Counted from the first letter of the stretch, positions 34,298 through 45,847 are shown. The stretch: 64,000 bases of DNA from Enterobacter cancerogenus (GCF_019047785.1 NZ_CP077290.1:620001-684000); one strand, 5' to 3'. A program made the numbers and translations. The notes: generated from the sequence alone by a model not told the origin.

Positions 34298-35668
34298 ATG
34301 ACGATTTACCATTCCGTTACCGACCTGATTGGCCAGACGCCCGTCATCCAGCTGCACAAACTCGATACCGGCCCCTGCTCGTTGTTTCTCAAGCTGGAAA
34401 ACCAGAACCCCGGCGGCTCGATTAAAGATCGCGTGGCGCTGTCGATGATCGCGGAAGCCGAGCGCAGCGGCCTGTTGCAGCCCGGCGGCACGATTATTGA
34501 GGCCACTGCCGGGAATACGGGGCTGGGCCTGGCGCTGATTGCGGCGCAAAAAGGCTATGCGCTGATTCTGGTTGTGCCGGACAAAATGAGTCGTGAAAAG
34601 ATATTCCACCTGCGTGCGCTGGGCGCACAGGTGGTGCTCACCCGTTCAGACGTGAATAAAGGCCACCCGGCCTACTATCAGGATTACGCCCAACGTCTGG
34701 CGGACGAATTGCCCGGTGCGTTTTATATCGACCAGTTTAATAATCCAGCCAACCCGCTGGCGCACCGCACCACGACCGCACCGGAGCTGTTTGAGCAGCT
34801 TAATGGCAACATCGACGCCATTGTCGTTGGCGTTGGCTCCGGCGGAACGCTGGGTGGCCTGCAGGCATGGTTTGCCGAACACTCTCCTCACACCGAGTTC
34901 GTGCTGGCGGATCCCGCCGGGTCGGTTCTGGCCGATCAGGTTGAGACCGGGCGCTATCAGGATGCCGGCGCCTGGCTGGTCGAGGGGATTGGCGAAGACT
35001 TTATTCCCCCGCTGGCCCACATTGAGGGGGTGAACCGCGCCTGGCGCATCAGCGATCGCGAGGCTTTTGCCACCGCGCGCGACCTGCTGAAAACAGAGGG
35101 CATTCTGGCCGGTTCCTCCAGCGGCACGCTGCTCGCCGCCGCGCTGAAATATTGCCAGGCACAGTCCTCGCCCAAACGCGTGGTGACCTTTGCCTGCGAC
35201 AGCGGCAATAAATATCTCTCAAAAATGTTTAACGATGACTGGCTGCGCCAGCAGGGGTTGATCTCGCGCCCTGCGGCTGGCGACCTGTCCGACTACATTG
35301 CCCTGCGGCACGACGAGGGTGCAACGGTGACTGTCGCACCGGATGACACGCTCTCCACCGTGCTGGCGCGAATGCGCCTGTATGACATCTCCCAGCTTCC
35401 GGTCATGGAGAATGGCCGGGTCGTTGGCATCATTGATGAGTGGGATCTGCTGCGCCATATCGGAGGGGATGGCGATCGTTTCGCGCTACCCGTCACCCGG
35501 GCCATGACGCGACAGGTTGAGTTTCTCGATAAACACGCCCCTGACAGCGCCCTGTTCAACATCTTCGACCGCGGTCTGGTCGCTGTCATTACTGACAACG
35601 ACCGTTTTTTAGGGCTGATCACGCGCAGCGACGTTCTGACCACCTGGCGCAACCGCCTGTCACAATAA
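34298..35668 (+). CDS. mtcB: Cystathionine beta-synthase MtcB
   Basis: 456 residues. It condenses serine and homocysteine to cystathionine with pyridoxal phosphate, the first step of reverse transsulfuration. KLENQNPGGSIKDRVALSM holds the PLP lysine, EATAGNTGLGLALIA and GVGSGGTLGG are the phosphate-binding segments, and two CBS domains lie at about 340-455. The ATG at 34298 has AAGGACATGACC before it at 7-bp spacing; the ATG at 34292 is an alternative. It pairs with mtcC 11 bp downstream, as in Klebsiella. Confidence 0.92.
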   Translation: MTIYHSVTDLIGQTPVIQLHKLDTGPCSLFLKLENQNPGGSIKDRVALSMIAEAERSGLLQPGGTIIEATAGNTGLGLALIAAQKGYALILVVPDKMSREKIFHLRALGAQVVLTRSDVNKGHPAYYQDYAQRLADELPGAFYIDQFNNPANPLAHRTTTAPELFEQLNGNIDAIVVGVGSGGTLGGLQAWFAEHSPHTEFVLADPAGSVLADQVETGRYQDAGAWLVEGIGEDFIPPLAHIEGVNRAWRISDREAFATARDLLKTEGILAGSSSGTLLAAALKYCQAQSSPKRVVTFACDSGNKYLSKMFNDDWLRQQGLISRPAAGDLSDYIALRHDEGATVTVAPDDTLSTVLARMRLYDISQLPVMENGRVVGIIDEWDLLRHIGGDGDRFALPVTRAMTRQVEFLDKHAPDSALFNIFDRGLVAVITDNDRFLGLITRSDVLTTWRNRLSQ

Positions 35669-35679
35669 AGGAATAAACG

Positions 35680-36825
35680 ATGAAAAATCTGGCCACCCTC
35701 AGCGTTCACAGCGGCGAGTTTCGCGACGAGCACGGCGCGGTCATGCCGCCGATTTACGCCACGTCCACGTTTGCACAACCGTCGCCGGGCGAGCACACCG
35801 GCTATGAGTATTCCCGCAGCGGTAACCCGACCCGCCACGCGCTGGAAACCGCGATTGCCGGGCTTGAAGGCGGTTCGCGGGGCTACGCGTTTGCGTCCGG
35901 CCTCGCGGCGATTTCGACCGTGCTTGAGCTTCTGGATAAAGACAGCCATATCATCGCCATTGATGACGTTTACGGCGGCACCTGGCGCCTGATAGAAAAC
36001 GTGCGCAAGCGCAGCGCCGGGCTGCAGGTGAGCTGGGTAAAACCCGGCGACCTGGCGGCTATCGAAGCCGCGATCCGGCCCCAGACGCGCATGGTCTGGG
36101 TAGAAACACCGACCAATCCGCTGTTAAAGCTGGCCGATCTGGCGGCGATAGCGGACATTGCGCGTCGTCATGGCGTTATCAGCGTGGCGGATAACACCTT
36201 TGCCTCACCGGTGATCCACCGTCCGCTGGCGTCCGGATTTGATATCGTGGTGCACTCAGCCACCAAATATCTCAACGGCCATTCGGACGTGGTGGCCGGG
36301 CTGGCGGTGGTGGGCGATAACCCGGCGCTGGCCGAACAGCTGGGCTTCCTGCAAAACGCCGTTGGCGGCGTTCTGGATCCGTTCAGCAGTTTCCTGACCC
36401 TGCGCGGCATCCGTACCCTTTCGCTGCGCGTCGAGCGCCACTCAATCAACGCACTGGCCGTGGCCCAATGGCTGGAGCAGCACCCGCAGGTTGAGAGCGT
36501 ATTTTACCCGGGGCTGGCGTCACACCCGCAGTATGAACTTGCCCGTCGCCAGATGGCGCTGCCCGGCGGCATGATTTCGCTGGTGGTTAAAGGCGATGCG
36601 CAACGCGCGACAGAGGTCATCCGCAAACTGAAACTGTTTACGCTTGCCGAAAGTTTGGGCGGCGTGGAGAGTCTGGTCAGCCAGCCCTACAGCATGACGC
36701 ACGCCTCTATCCCTCTTGAGCAGCGTCTGGCTAACGGGATCGTCCCGCAGCTTATCCGCCTGTCGGTGGGGATAGAGGACGCGCAGGATTTGATCGCCGA
36801 CCTCGACCAGGCGCTGACTCTTTAA
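35680..36825 (+). CDS. mtcC: Cystathionine gamma-lyase MtcC (Cys/Met metabolism PLP enzyme)
   Basis: 381 residues. It cleaves cystathionine to cysteine, 2-oxobutyrate and ammonia. The fold-type I signature is present: EYSRSGNPTRHALE at the substrate end, ASGLAAISTVLELL, DNTFASPVIHRPL, and VVHSATKYLNGHSDVVAGL with the PLP lysine. AAAGGAATAAACG precedes the ATG. With mtcB it supplies cysteine from methionine-derived homocysteine. Gene context and homology to Klebsiella mtcC support lyase rather than gamma-synthase. Confidence 0.92.
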   Translation: MKNLATLSVHSGEFRDEHGAVMPPIYATSTFAQPSPGEHTGYEYSRSGNPTRHALETAIAGLEGGSRGYAFASGLAAISTVLELLDKDSHIIAIDDVYGGTWRLIENVRKRSAGLQVSWVKPGDLAAIEAAIRPQTRMVWVETPTNPLLKLADLAAIADIARRHGVISVADNTFASPVIHRPLASGFDIVVHSATKYLNGHSDVVAGLAVVGDNPALAEQLGFLQNAVGGVLDPFSSFLTLRGIRTLSLRVERHSINALAVAQWLEQHPQVESVFYPGLASHPQYELARRQMALPGGMISLVVKGDAQRATEVIRKLKLFTLAESLGGVESLVSQPYSMTHASIPLEQRLANGIVPQLIRLSVGIEDAQDLIADLDQALTL

Positions 36826-37202
36826 GCAATACGCGGCAGGTGTTGCACCTGCCGCCATAAGATGTCATTTCACCTTAACGCATTGATAACAATCTTATGT
36901 GAAACTGCAAAGATTGTTTTTGAAACGCTGTTTCCATTTTCCTTTTACCTCCCTTTCAGCGTATAATGCGCGCCAAATCCCTGGTGAATGGTTTCAGCGC
37001 TTGGAAGACAAAAAACCACGTACAACTTTTCCTCTCTCCCGTTGGGCTGTCACACAGGCACACTTTCTTCTGCACGCTCATTTGATGTCTCCTATCCTTA
37101 GTGCGTGTCATATACTCTTTTGCAACACAGGTTTGACTCCGCGGCGGTGCGCCCCCGGAGCGAGATTTCCATATCCTTCCCAACTTAAAGACTAAGACTG
37201 TC
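36826..37202. other. pykF promoter and leader region
   Basis: No gene is seen. A Cra-like site (36921-36935), TATAAT (36962-36967) and a second TATACT (37111-37116) lie here. The leader from the first promoter would be about 230 nt. Confidence 0.6.
36921..36967 (+). promoter_or_regulatory. Cra (FruR) site and -10 of the pykF promoter
   Basis: TGAAACGCTGTTTCC (36921-36935) matches the Cra pattern TGAAWCGNTTNA in its left half, and TATAAT is at 36962-36967. In E. coli Cra represses pykF from this region during gluconeogenic growth. Confidence 0.6.
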
Positions 37203-38615
37203 ATGAAAAAGACGAAAATTGTTTGCACCATCGGCCCAAAAACCGAATCTGAAGAGATGCTGAGCAAAATGCTGGACGCCGGCATGAACGTTATGCGTCT
37301 GAACTTCTCTCACGGTGACTATGCTGAGCACGGTCAGCGTATCCAGAACTTGCGCAACGTGATGAGCAAGACCGGCAAAAAAGCCGCAATCCTGCTGGAC
37401 ACCAAAGGTCCTGAAATCCGTACTATCAAGCTGGAAGGCGGTAACGACGTTTCCCTGAAAGCGGGTCAGACCTTCACCTTCACCACCGACAAGTCTGTTG
37501 TCGGCAACAGCGAAACCGTTGCGGTAACCTATGAAGGCTTCACCAGCGATCTGTCCGTTGGCAACACCGTTCTGGTGGACGACGGCCTGATCGGCATGGA
37601 AGTGACCGCTATCGAAGGTAATAAAGTTATCTGTAAAGTGCTGAACAACGGCGACCTGGGCGAAAACAAAGGCGTTAACCTGCCGGGCGTTTCCATCGCG
37701 CTGCCAGCACTGGCTGAAAAAGACAAGCAAGACCTGATCTTCGGCTGCGAGCAAGGCGTTGACTTCGTGGCAGCGTCCTTTATCCGTAAGCGTTCCGACG
37801 TGGTGGAAATCCGTGAGCACCTGAAAGCGCACGGCGGCGAGAAGATTCAGATCATCTCCAAAATTGAAAACCAGGAAGGCCTGAACAACTTCGACGAAAT
37901 CCTCGAAGCGTCTGACGGCATCATGGTTGCACGTGGTGACCTGGGCGTTGAAATCCCGGTTGAAGAAGTTATCTTCGCGCAGAAGATGATGATCGAGAAA
38001 TGCGTTCGCGCGCGCAAAGTGGTTATCACCGCGACGCAGATGCTGGACTCCATGATCAAAAACCCACGCCCTACCCGCGCAGAAGCAGGCGACGTGGCGA
38101 ACGCCATCCTCGACGGTACCGACGCAGTCATGCTGTCCGGTGAGTCTGCAAAAGGGAAATACCCGCTGGAAGCCGTTAGCATCATGGCGACCATCTGCGA
38201 GCGTACTGACCGCGTGATGACCAGCCGTCTGGACTTCAACAACGACAGCCGTAAACTGCGCATCACCGAAGCAGTGTGCCGCGGTGCGGTAGAAACCGCC
38301 GAAAAACTGGACGCGCCGCTGATCGTTGTGGCAACCCAGGGCGGTAAATCTGCTCGTGCAGTGCGTAAATACTTCCCGGACGCCACCATCCTGGCGCTTA
38401 CCACTAACGAAACGACTGCGCGTCAGCTGGTGCTGAGCAAAGGCGTTGTGGCGCATCTGGTGGAAGAAATCGCATCAACTGACGATTTCTACATCCAGGG
38501 TAAAGAACTGGCGCTGCAAAGCGGTCTGGCACAGAAAGGCGACGTTGTGGTAATGGTTTCTGGTGCGCTGGTCCCAGCGGGCACCACTAACACCGCATCT
38601 GTTCACGTGCTGTAA
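37203..38615 (+). CDS. pykF: Pyruvate kinase I
   Basis: 470 residues, as in E. coli. It transfers phosphate from phosphoenolpyruvate to ADP. The signature [37 protein letters not shown] includes the catalytic lysine and metal-binding Glu/Asp. [13 protein letters not shown] is the Arg/Asn/Ser/His nucleotide site, and [16 protein letters not shown] follows. Fructose 1,6-bisphosphate activates the tetramer through the C-terminal domain. A strong hairpin terminator follows. Confidence 0.97.
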   Translation: MKKTKIVCTIGPKTESEEMLSKMLDAGMNVMRLNFSHGDYAEHGQRIQNLRNVMSKTGKKAAILLDTKGPEIRTIKLEGGNDVSLKAGQTFTFTTDKSVVGNSETVAVTYEGFTSDLSVGNTVLVDDGLIGMEVTAIEGNKVICKVLNNGDLGENKGVNLPGVSIALPALAEKDKQDLIFGCEQGVDFVAASFIRKRSDVVEIREHLKAHGGEKIQIISKIENQEGLNNFDEILEASDGIMVARGDLGVEIPVEEVIFAQKMMIEKCVRARKVVITATQMLDSMIKNPRPTRAEAGDVANAILDGTDAVMLSGESAKGKYPLEAVSIMATICERTDRVMTSRLDFNNDSRKLRITEAVCRGAVETAEKLDAPLIVVATQGGKSARAVRKYFPDATILALTTNETTARQLVLSKGVVAHLVEEIASTDDFYIQGKELALQSGLAQKGDVVVMVSGALVPAGTTNTASVHVL

Positions 38616-38642
38616 TAATTCCCGAACGAATTAATTTTGATT

Positions 38643-38670
38643 AAAGCGCCCCACGGGGCGCTTTTTTTAT
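38643..38670 (+). terminator. pykF terminator
   Basis: AGCGCCCC-ac-GGGGCGCT followed by seven T. Confidence 0.95.
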
Positions 38671-38852
38671 TCCTGTCTTTAGCCCTGTCTAATCAAAAAG
38701 CAAATCGGGTTTTTCTATTTAATCGCCAATTATCTAAGATGAATCCGATGAAAAATGCCTTTTTTAACATAGCTTTTTCGACAAAAATGCCAAATACGAT
38801 GCTTCTTTGAGCGAACGATCAAAAATAGGCGCATTCCCAACAAAAAAATATT

Positions 38853-38880
38853 CTCAACCTAAAAAAGTTTGTGTAATACT
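38853..38880 (+). promoter_or_regulatory. lpp promoter
   Basis: CTCAAC (38853-38858), 16-bp spacer and AATACT (38875-38880) reproduce the very strong E. coli lpp promoter, preceded by an A/T-rich upstream region. The short leader contains GAGGGTATTAATA as ribosome-binding site. Confidence 0.8.
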
Positions 38881-38912
38881 TGTAACGCTACATGGAGATT
38901 AACTCAATCTAG

Positions 38913-39161
<249 letters not shown>

Positions 39162-39175
39162 TAGTACCTGTTAAT

Positions 39176-39207
39176 AAAATGGCGCACATTGTGCGCCATT
39201 TTTTTTG
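39176..39207 (+). terminator. lpp terminator
   Basis: ATGGCGCAC-att-GTGCGCCAT followed by T8. Confidence 0.95.
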
Positions 39208-39218
39208 CCTTTTCCAGA

Positions 39219-40232
39219 CTACTGCGTCACCTTCTCTCCCTCGCGCTCTGCAACCGCATCTGACCCCCGGCTATTTTGCACCGATAACACGTTTGTGCTC
39301 GCGGACGTGCCGCTCGCCGTTGACACGGCAACCGGTATCCCGGCCCGGCGTGACAACGCTTTATCAATAAGCGCTTTATCATTGCCCGCCTGCGCCACAA
39401 AGGTCGCAAAATCCGCTGAGTGGCTTATCGCTACGGTTTGCGGGTCCTCCCCTTCCTGCTGCGCCAGCGGACGGTGAACCTCGATGTAACGCCTGCCGTC
39501 TGGCTCCACGGCGAATTTGACCGGCTCGTTGATAATCTGGACCCGCGTGCCGACGCGCACCTGTTCGAACAGCGCTTTAATATCCGGGGCATTCATGCGC
39601 ATACAGCCGGAACTGACGCGCAGACCGACGCTATTTGGCGCGCTGGTACCGTGGATGAGATATTCACCGTTACCGATGCCTAAACGCAGTGCAAAGCGTC
39701 CCAGTGGGTTATTTGGCCCTGCGGGTACGACAGGCGGCAGTTTAATGCCCTGCGCCAGTGAGCGTGCTCTGATGCCCGCCGTTGGCGTCCAGGTAGGATT
39801 GGGGATTTTCTGGCTCACGCGCGTGGTACTGACCGGCGTTTCCAGCCCCAGCTGGCCGATGCCAAGCGGATAGACCTCTACCCTGTTTTCATCCGGCGGG
39901 AAGTAATAGAGCCGCAGCTCTGCCAGGTTCACCACAATCCCCTCGCGCGGGGTGTCCGGTAGCAGCATTTGAGACGGTATAGTGATTACCGTGCCCGGCG
40001 CGGGGTTCACCGGTGCAATGGTATTATTGGTCTCAAGGATCAGCTGTGCGGCGGTGTTAAACCGTCGCGCAATGTCCTGCAGTTTATTATCGCCCTCCTG
40101 AATGGTGTACGTTTGATTTTGGCCAATAAGCCTGCTGCCGACGGGCGGCAAAGGGTAATCCACCGCACGGGCCGTATTAAGGGCACCGAGCGAACCTAAA
40201 AGTATAAGAGTAATGAAAGACGCGCGCTTCAT
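39219..40232 (-). CDS. ldtE: L,D-transpeptidase LdtE (YnhG)
   Basis: 337 residues. Signal peptide [23 protein letters not shown]; a LysM module at about 40-86 ([18 protein letters not shown]); and a YkuD catalytic domain at about 95-235 with [20 protein letters not shown], containing the catalytic His and Cys. In E. coli LdtD and LdtE form mDAP-mDAP crosslinks, while LdtA/B/C attach Lpp. The C-terminal tail is Ala/Ser-rich. It is periplasmic, and convergent with lpp. Confidence 0.94.
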   Translation of the reverse strand: MKRASFITLILLGSLGALNTARAVDYPLPPVGSRLIGQNQTYTIQEGDNKLQDIARRFNTAAQLILETNNTIAPVNPAPGTVITIPSQMLLPDTPREGIVVNLAELRLYYFPPDENRVEVYPLGIGQLGLETPVSTTRVSQKIPNPTWTPTAGIRARSLAQGIKLPPVVPAGPNNPLGRFALRLGIGNGEYLIHGTSAPNSVGLRVSSGCMRMNAPDIKALFEQVRVGTRVQIINEPVKFAVEPDGRRYIEVHRPLAQQEGEDPQTVAISHSADFATFVAQAGNDKALIDKALSRRAGIPVAVSTASGTSASTNVLSVQNSRGSDAVAEREGEKVTQ

Positions 40233-40271
40233 GCTGAGATTCCTTATTCACTGACAGAACGCCAGAAAGCT

Positions 40272-40301
40272 GAAAAACCAGCGAGGCGGGAACCACCTCG
40301 C
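40272..40301 (-). terminator. suf operon terminator
   Basis: GCGAGG/CCTCGC arms (40281-40286 and 40296-40301) with GGTTTTTC downstream on the minus strand, about 30 bp after the sufE stop. Confidence 0.75.
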
Positions 40302-40329
40302 GAAACAGAATGAATGCTGTCCTGTAAGT

Positions 40330-40746
40330 CTAGCTAATGATTGCGGCTTTAGCGCGGATGGCGCGGATCATCGCTTCCAGACCCTGGGAGCGTGACGGGG
40401 TGAGATGCTGCGTGAGCGCCATTTTTTCAAACCACGGGCGCACGTCAAAGGCGACGATATCCTGAGGAGACATCTGGTGATAGAGAATAAACACGACGGC
40501 GATAAGCCCTTTTACAATGGCGGCATCGCTGTCACCCTGTAGCTCAATAACGCCGTCGCTATTCTGGTGCATCACAATCCACACCTGGCTCTGACAGCCC
40601 TGAATAATATTATCAGGGTTATGGGCCTCTTCACCGAGCGGCGGCAAACGCTGTCCCAGCTCAATAATATAGAGATACTTCTCTTCCCAGTTTGCGCAAC
40701 GCCCGAAGTTACGCAGCAGTTTTTCTTTGTCCGGCAGTTCTGCCAT
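40330..40746 (-). CDS. sufE: Cysteine desulfuration protein SufE
   Basis: 138 residues as in E. coli. It accepts persulfide sulfur from SufS and passes it to the SufBCD scaffold. The acceptor cysteine is in [12 protein letters not shown], at about position 51. It is the last gene of sufABCDSE and is separated from sufS by 14 bp. Translation starts [15 protein letters not shown]. Confidence 0.96.
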   Translation of the reverse strand: MAELPDKEKLLRNFGRCANWEEKYLYIIELGQRLPPLGEEAHNPDNIIQGCQSQVWIVMHQNSDGVIELQGDSDAAIVKGLIAVVFILYHQMSPQDIVAFDVRPWFEKMALTQHLTPSRSQGLEAMIRAIRAKAAIIS

Positions 40747-40760
40747 GTTTCGCCTCTTTG

Positions 40761-41981
40761 TTAACCCAGCAGCTGATGAATGCGCTTCAGCCCAGCCACC
40801 AGTCTGTCGACCTCTTCCATCGTGTTATACATTACCAGCGATGCCCGGCACATTGCCGGCACCTGGTACCACTCCATCAGCGGCATAGCGCAGTGATGTC
40901 CGGTACGTACCGCCACGCCGTAATTATCAAGGAAGCTCCCCACATCATAGGCGTGGTGTTTCCCCAGATTAAAGGCGATAACGCCCTGGCGGTTGGCTGG
41001 GCCGTATAACGTCAGGTCCGGCACGTTGGCAAGCTCCTGTAACGCATAATGCATCAGCAGCTGTTCATATTCATGAATTGCCTCAAGGCCGATGGCCGAG
41101 ACGTAAGATAACGCCGCTCCCAGGCCGATAATCCCGCCGGTGTTGGGCGTCCCCGCCTCAAAGCGCCACGGCGCACGGGCGTAGGTGGTGCCCTGCGTCA
41201 GGCTGACGGTGGCGATCATCGACCCGCCCCCTTCCCACGGCGGCATGGCCTGCAAAATATCTTCTTTGACGTACAGCACGCCAATACCGGTAGGCCCGTA
41301 AAGCTTATGGGCGGAGAAGACGTAGAAATCGCAATCCAGCGCCTGCACATCCACCGCGTGGTGCATCACCGCCTGGGCACCATCTATCAACACCTTCGCG
41401 CCCACCTGATGCGCCTTCGCAACGATCTCCGCTACCGGGTTCTCGGTGCCCAGCACGTTAGAGACCTGCGTCACCGCCACCAGCCGCGTGCGCTCGTCCA
41501 GCAGTGCGTCAAGCTGCGCCAGCTGAAGCGTGCCATCGTCATGCAGCGGGACCACGCGCAGCTCTGCACCGACGCGCTCGCAGAGCATCTGCCACGGCAC
41601 GATATTGGCATGGTGCTCCATCCGGGTGATGATGATGTTATCACCCGCGTGCACCTGCGCGCTGCCCCAGCTGTTAGCCACCAGGTTGATCCCTTCGGTG
41701 GTGCCGCGCACAAAGACCAGCTCTTCCGGCGAGCGGGCGTTGAGGAACGCAGCGGCCTGAGTACGCACGTTTTCCATGCTTTGAGTGGCTTCGGCGCTAA
41801 GCGTGTGAATGCCACGATGCACGGCGGCATAGCCGTGGCGGTAGAACCCGGCTTCAGCGTCAATGACCTGATTGGGCTTCTGGGCACTGGCCGCGCTGTC
41901 GAGATAGGCCAGCGGCAGACCGTTGACTTCACGGGTCAGGACCGGGAAATCAGCCCGGATTTTTTCTACGGGAAAACTCAT
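40761..41981 (-). CDS. sufS: Cysteine desulfurase SufS
   Basis: 406 residues. PLP-dependent group II desulfurase, also acting as selenocysteine lyase. The PLP lysine is in [12 protein letters not shown], and the sulfur-receiving cysteine is in [12 protein letters not shown] near residue 364. It forms persulfide on that cysteine for transfer to SufE. The ATG overlaps the sufD stop (ATGA), indicating coupling. Confidence 0.97.
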   Translation of the reverse strand: MSFPVEKIRADFPVLTREVNGLPLAYLDSAASAQKPNQVIDAEAGFYRHGYAAVHRGIHTLSAEATQSMENVRTQAAAFLNARSPEELVFVRGTTEGINLVANSWGSAQVHAGDNIIITRMEHHANIVPWQMLCERVGAELRVVPLHDDGTLQLAQLDALLDERTRLVAVTQVSNVLGTENPVAEIVAKAHQVGAKVLIDGAQAVMHHAVDVQALDCDFYVFSAHKLYGPTGIGVLYVKEDILQAMPPWEGGGSMIATVSLTQGTTYARAPWRFEAGTPNTGGIIGLGAALSYVSAIGLEAIHEYEQLLMHYALQELANVPDLTLYGPANRQGVIAFNLGKHHAYDVGSFLDNYGVAVRTGHHCAMPLMEWYQVPAMCRASLVMYNTMEEVDRLVAGLKRIHQLLG

Positions 41982-43249
41982 GCCTCGCCTCCAGGCAGAC
42001 GCTGGCCAATACGAGTCAGGACCTGCTGTTTGAGTATGCCGTCGCGCAGGGCTTCCGTCAGCTCCGCGGCAAAGGCATAGATAATCATCTTCTGCGCGGC
42101 CTGCTGGTCAATGCCGCGCGAGCGCAGATAGAACATCTGTTCGTCGTCAATCCGCCCGACCGTTGCGCCGTGGCTGCATTTGACGTCATCGGCGTAGATC
42201 TCCAGTTGCGGCTTGGTATCCACCTCCGCCAGACGGCCCATCAGCAGGTTGTTGTTGGTCATCTGCCCGTCGGTCTTGATCGCGTGCTGCGCCACGTTGA
42301 TCAGGCCATTAAACACCGCACGCCCTTTATCGCTGACGATGGTTTTATGCAGCTGGCGGCTGTTACAGTAGCCTTTGTTGTGCTCAAGCCAGGTACGCGT
42401 GTCGCACACTTCTGATTTCACCGGCATCGCCAGGCTGTTGATGCGCAGGGTGGTGTTTTCACCGTTAAGCTGCGTGCTGGTGTTGTGTCTTAGCACCGCG
42501 CCGCCGAGCAGGAAGCTGTGGCTGTCGGCCGCGCCGTCTGGCCCCAGCGCAATGTCGTTATGAGCAAAGTGATGGCTCACCGGGTTTTCAAACGCCAGCT
42601 TGATGTGGTGAAGCTGGGCGTTCGCGGCCACGTTCATGGTCAGGCGCGCCCCGGTGAAATGGCGGGTATCGTTCAGGCTGACATAATGCTCGATGACCGT
42701 CGCCTCCGCCCCTTCCGCCAGCTCAACGTGGTGACGATAGTGCGCCGTGTTGATCTCATCGCCGTCCAGCCCCTGGGTGATGTGCATCAGCAGTAGCGGT
42801 TTGTCAGGGCGCTGGTTACGCCTGACGGAAATATGCGTCACGCTCTGCGCCAGGCTTTCGGTCAGGTGCAGGAAAACCTCAGGCTGCACGGGCGCATGCA
42901 GGTTCTGCCGATCGTTATTGATCGCCACCTCAAATCCGCTCTCCTGGGTGCTGTCGCTCAGTTCAGGTCGGAACTGCCCGTCAACAAAGACCAGACGCAC
43001 CGCATCCAGGGTGAGCGCCAGCGCGTCGCGCTGCGCCGGGTGAACGTCAGCCAGGCGCGTGACAAATTCGCCCTTCAGCAGGCCATCGAGCGGGGTGTAT
43101 TTCCAGTTCTCCTGCTTACGCGTCGGCAGGCCGAGGCGCAGCAGCTGCTGCAAATGGTGCTCAGCCTGTTCAGACCGGGTGTTGCCCTGCGCTTCAAACA
43201 GGCGGTGCCACTGCTGGAGAACATTACTGCTGTTCGGTAAGCCAGCCAT
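41978..43249 (-). CDS. sufD: Fe-S scaffold subunit SufD
   Basis: 423 residues, as in E. coli. Right-handed beta-helix scaffold partner of SufB, with the conserved [32 protein letters not shown] block and [17 protein letters not shown] near the C-terminus. SufBC2D builds [4Fe-4S] clusters under oxidative stress or low iron. It overlaps sufC by 26 bp, the same as in E. coli, and overlaps sufS by 4 bp. Confidence 0.97.
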   Translation of the reverse strand: MAGLPNSSNVLQQWHRLFEAQGNTRSEQAEHHLQQLLRLGLPTRKQENWKYTPLDGLLKGEFVTRLADVHPAQRDALALTLDAVRLVFVDGQFRPELSDSTQESGFEVAINNDRQNLHAPVQPEVFLHLTESLAQSVTHISVRRNQRPDKPLLLMHITQGLDGDEINTAHYRHHVELAEGAEATVIEHYVSLNDTRHFTGARLTMNVAANAQLHHIKLAFENPVSHHFAHNDIALGPDGAADSHSFLLGGAVLRHNTSTQLNGENTTLRINSLAMPVKSEVCDTRTWLEHNKGYCNSRQLHKTIVSDKGRAVFNGLINVAQHAIKTDGQMTNNNLLMGRLAEVDTKPQLEIYADDVKCSHGATVGRIDDEQMFYLRSRGIDQQAAQKMIIYAFAAELTEALRDGILKQQVLTRIGQRLPGGEA

Positions 43250-43970
43250 AACCTTGCTCCTCCAGTTGTTTGACCAGCGTAAAATCGCCGGATTTCACAA
43301 TACGTCCCTGATAGAGCACGTGCACAAAATCCGGTTTGATGTAGTCAAGAATGCGCTGGTAGTGGGTCACGATGATGAACGAGCGGTTGCCATCGCGCAG
43401 AGAGTTAACCCCGTCCGCCACAATTTTCAGGGCATCGATATCCAGGCCGGAGTCGGTCTCATCCAGAATGCAAAGTTCCGGTTCGAGCACCGCCATCTGC
43501 AGGATATCGTTACGCTTTTTCTCACCGCCGGAGAAGCCGACGTTGACCGAGCGGGTCAGCAGGTCTTCCGGCATTTTTAACAGCTTGATCTTCTCTTCCA
43601 TCAGATCCTGGAAGTCAAAGCGGTCCAGCGCGTCGAGGCCGCGATACTTGCGTACCGCGTTGAGCGCGGTTTGCAGGAAGAACTGGTTGCTGACGCCGGG
43701 TATTTCCACCGGATACTGGAAGGCCATAAAAATGCCCTCGCCCGCCCGCTCTTCCGGCGACATCTCCAGAAGATCTTTGCCGTTAAACTCAACCGCGCCG
43801 TGGGTGACTTCGTAATCTTCTCGTCCTGCCAGCGTCGCAGAAAGCGTACTTTTCCCGGAGCCGTTTGGCCCCATGATGGCGTGGACTTCGCCCGGTTTGA
43901 CGTTAAAGTTGAGACCGCGGAGGATCTCTTTATCTTCCACACTGACCTGTAAATCTTTAATGCTTAACAT
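43224..43970 (-). CDS. sufC: Fe-S assembly ATPase SufC
   Basis: 248 residues. Soluble ABC-type ATPase: Walker A GPNGSGKSTLSATLAG, signature FSGGEKKRNDILQM, Walker B CILDETDSGLDIDAL. ATP binding drives reshaping of the SufB-SufD pair during cluster assembly. It lies 9 bp downstream of sufB. Confidence 0.97.
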   Translation of the reverse strand: MLSIKDLQVSVEDKEILRGLNFNVKPGEVHAIMGPNGSGKSTLSATLAGREDYEVTHGAVEFNGKDLLEMSPEERAGEGIFMAFQYPVEIPGVSNQFFLQTALNAVRKYRGLDALDRFDFQDLMEEKIKLLKMPEDLLTRSVNVGFSGGEKKRNDILQMAVLEPELCILDETDSGLDIDALKIVADGVNSLRDGNRSFIIVTHYQRILDYIKPDFVHVLYQGRIVKSGDFTLVKQLEEQGYGWLTEQQ

Positions 43971-43979
43971 GTGCTTTCC

Positions 43980-45470
43980 TTAACCGACGCTGTGTTCAAG
44001 ACTGATGGCGAGGAGTTTCTGGGCTTCAACGGCAAATTCCAGCGGCAGTTCAGAGAACACATCCTTGCAGAAGCCGTTCACAATCATCGAAATGGCATCT
44101 TCTTCGCTGATCCCACGCTGCAGGCAGTAGAAGAGCTGATCTTCCCCGATGCGCGAGGTTGTCGCCTCGTGCTCAAGCTGCGCGCTGTTGTTCCGGCACT
44201 CGACGTACGGGAAGGTGTGTGCCCCGCAGTCGGCACCGATCAGCATAGAGTCACACTGGGTAAAATTACGGGCGTTGGTCGCCGTCGGCATGATTTTCAC
44301 CAGACCGCGATAGCTGTTCTGGCTGTGCCCGGCAGAGATGCCTTTCGAGATGATCGTCGATTTGGTATTTTTGCCGATATGGATCATCTTGGTGCCGGTA
44401 TCCGCCTGCTGATGACCGCTGGTGAGCGCCACCGAGTAGAACTCGCCGATGGAGTTGTCCCCGCGCAAAATGCAGCTTGGGTATTTCCAGGTGATGGCCG
44501 AGCCGGTTTCCGACTGGGTCCAGGACATTTTGCTGTTCTGACCTTCGCACAGCGCACGCTTGGTGACGAAGTTCAGAATGCCGCCGGTATTGCCGTCCCC
44601 CGGGAACCAGTTTTGCACCGTGGAGTATTTCACTTCCGCGTCTTTGTGGATGATCACTTCCACGACCGCAGCATGAAGCTGGTAGCTGTCACGCACTGGC
44701 GCTGAGCACCCTTCAATATAGCTGACGTAACTGCCTTCATCGGCAACCAGGATAGTTCGTTCGAACTGACCGGTTTTCTCCGCGTTGATACGGAAATAGG
44801 TCGACAGCTCCATCGGGCAGCGCACCCCTTTCGGCACGTAAATAAAGGTGCCGTCGGAAGCCACCGCGGCGTTCAGGGCCGCAAAGAAGTTGTCGTTACT
44901 CGGCACCACGGTACCGATGTACTTTTTCACCAGCTCGGGGTGATCGTGAATCGCCTCGCCGAACGAGCAGAAGATGATCCCCTGTTCGCCCAGTTTTTCA
45001 CGGTAGGTCGTCGCGACGGAGACGGAGTCAAAGATGGCGTCCACCGCCACCTCTTTGCCTTCGCGTACCGGTACCCCGAGCTGGTTGAATGCGTCTTCAA
45101 CCTCTTTACTGAGGAAGCTATTGTCAGCGCCGGTTTGCTGGACCGCGCCAGGCTGAGAGGCGCAGGTGTCATCACAGCTGCCGCAGGACGGCGCGGAGTA
45201 GTAGCTGTAATCCTGATAGTTCAGCTTATCGTAGTGCGCTTTCAGCCAGTGCGGCTCCTCCATTTCCAGCCAGGCGCGAAACGCGCTCAGGCGGAATTCG
45301 AGCATCCACTCCGGCTCATTACGCTTGGCCGAAATGGCACGTACAACCTCTTCGTTGATGCCTTTCGCCAGCTCATCGGTCTGCAACTGCGTGAAGAACC
45401 CCTCTTTATAGTTGAGGTGCCCGCCACTCCAGGTGTTAACATCACTCGTTGCTTCAGTATTACGAGACAT
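43980..45470 (-). CDS. sufB: Fe-S scaffold subunit SufB
   Basis: 496 residues from the ATG at 45470 ([14 protein letters not shown]), which agrees with the E. coli 495-residue protein. The longer reading overlaps the end of sufA. The scaffold core contains [34 protein letters not shown], and the cluster-linked cysteine lies in QLFYCLQRG. An N-terminal CxxC-x3-C-like cluster ([11 protein letters not shown]) is also seen. Confidence 0.96.
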   Translation of the reverse strand: MSRNTEATSDVNTWSGGHLNYKEGFFTQLQTDELAKGINEEVVRAISAKRNEPEWMLEFRLSAFRAWLEMEEPHWLKAHYDKLNYQDYSYYSAPSCGSCDDTCASQPGAVQQTGADNSFLSKEVEDAFNQLGVPVREGKEVAVDAIFDSVSVATTYREKLGEQGIIFCSFGEAIHDHPELVKKYIGTVVPSNDNFFAALNAAVASDGTFIYVPKGVRCPMELSTYFRINAEKTGQFERTILVADEGSYVSYIEGCSAPVRDSYQLHAAVVEVIIHKDAEVKYSTVQNWFPGDGNTGGILNFVTKRALCEGQNSKMSWTQSETGSAITWKYPSCILRGDNSIGEFYSVALTSGHQQADTGTKMIHIGKNTKSTIISKGISAGHSQNSYRGLVKIMPTATNARNFTQCDSMLIGADCGAHTFPYVECRNNSAQLEHEATTSRIGEDQLFYCLQRGISEEDAISMIVNGFCKDVFSELPLEFAVEAQKLLAISLEHSVG

Positions 45471-45478
45471 AGTACCGC

Positions 45479-45847
45479 CTATACCCCAAAGCTTTCGCCG
45501 CAGCCACATTCGTTCTGGGCTTTCGGGTTATGAAATTTAAACAGCTGATTTAAACCTTCACGGACATAGTCAACCTCGGTGCCGTCGATAAAGGGCATCG
45601 CCTGCAGCGCGACGTAGAGCTTCGCGCCGTCAGTTTCAAACACCAGGTCATCTTTAGCAGGTTCTGTGACGGTATCCAGCACATAGCCGAAGCCTGCGCA
45701 GCCCGTCTGTTTTACGCCTAAGCGCACGCCCAATATTTCGGGCTTCTTCGCCACCAGCTCATGGATATGGGCTGCAGCGGCGGGCGTAAGCGTTAGCCCG
45801 CGCCAGGCAAAATCGGCAGGATTGAAGGTTTCTGAATGCAGTTCCAT
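45479..45847 (-). CDS. sufA: A-type Fe-S carrier SufA
   Basis: 122 residues. The three A-type cysteines are at [11 protein letters not shown] and the C-terminal ECGCGESF. It transfers clusters from SufBCD to apo-proteins. It is first in the operon, whose promoter region carries a Fur box 45 bp upstream. Confidence 0.96.
   Translation of the reverse strand: MELHSETFNPADFAWRGLTLTPAAAAHIHELVAKKPEILGVRLGVKQTGCAGFGYVLDTVTEPAKDDLVFETDGAKLYVALQAMPFIDGTEVDYVREGLNQLFKFHNPKAQNECGCGESFGV

Noticed and set aside
37185..38456. A 423-codon open frame opposite pykF
   Set aside because: Shadow of the highly biased pykF codon usage; no recognisable protein features.
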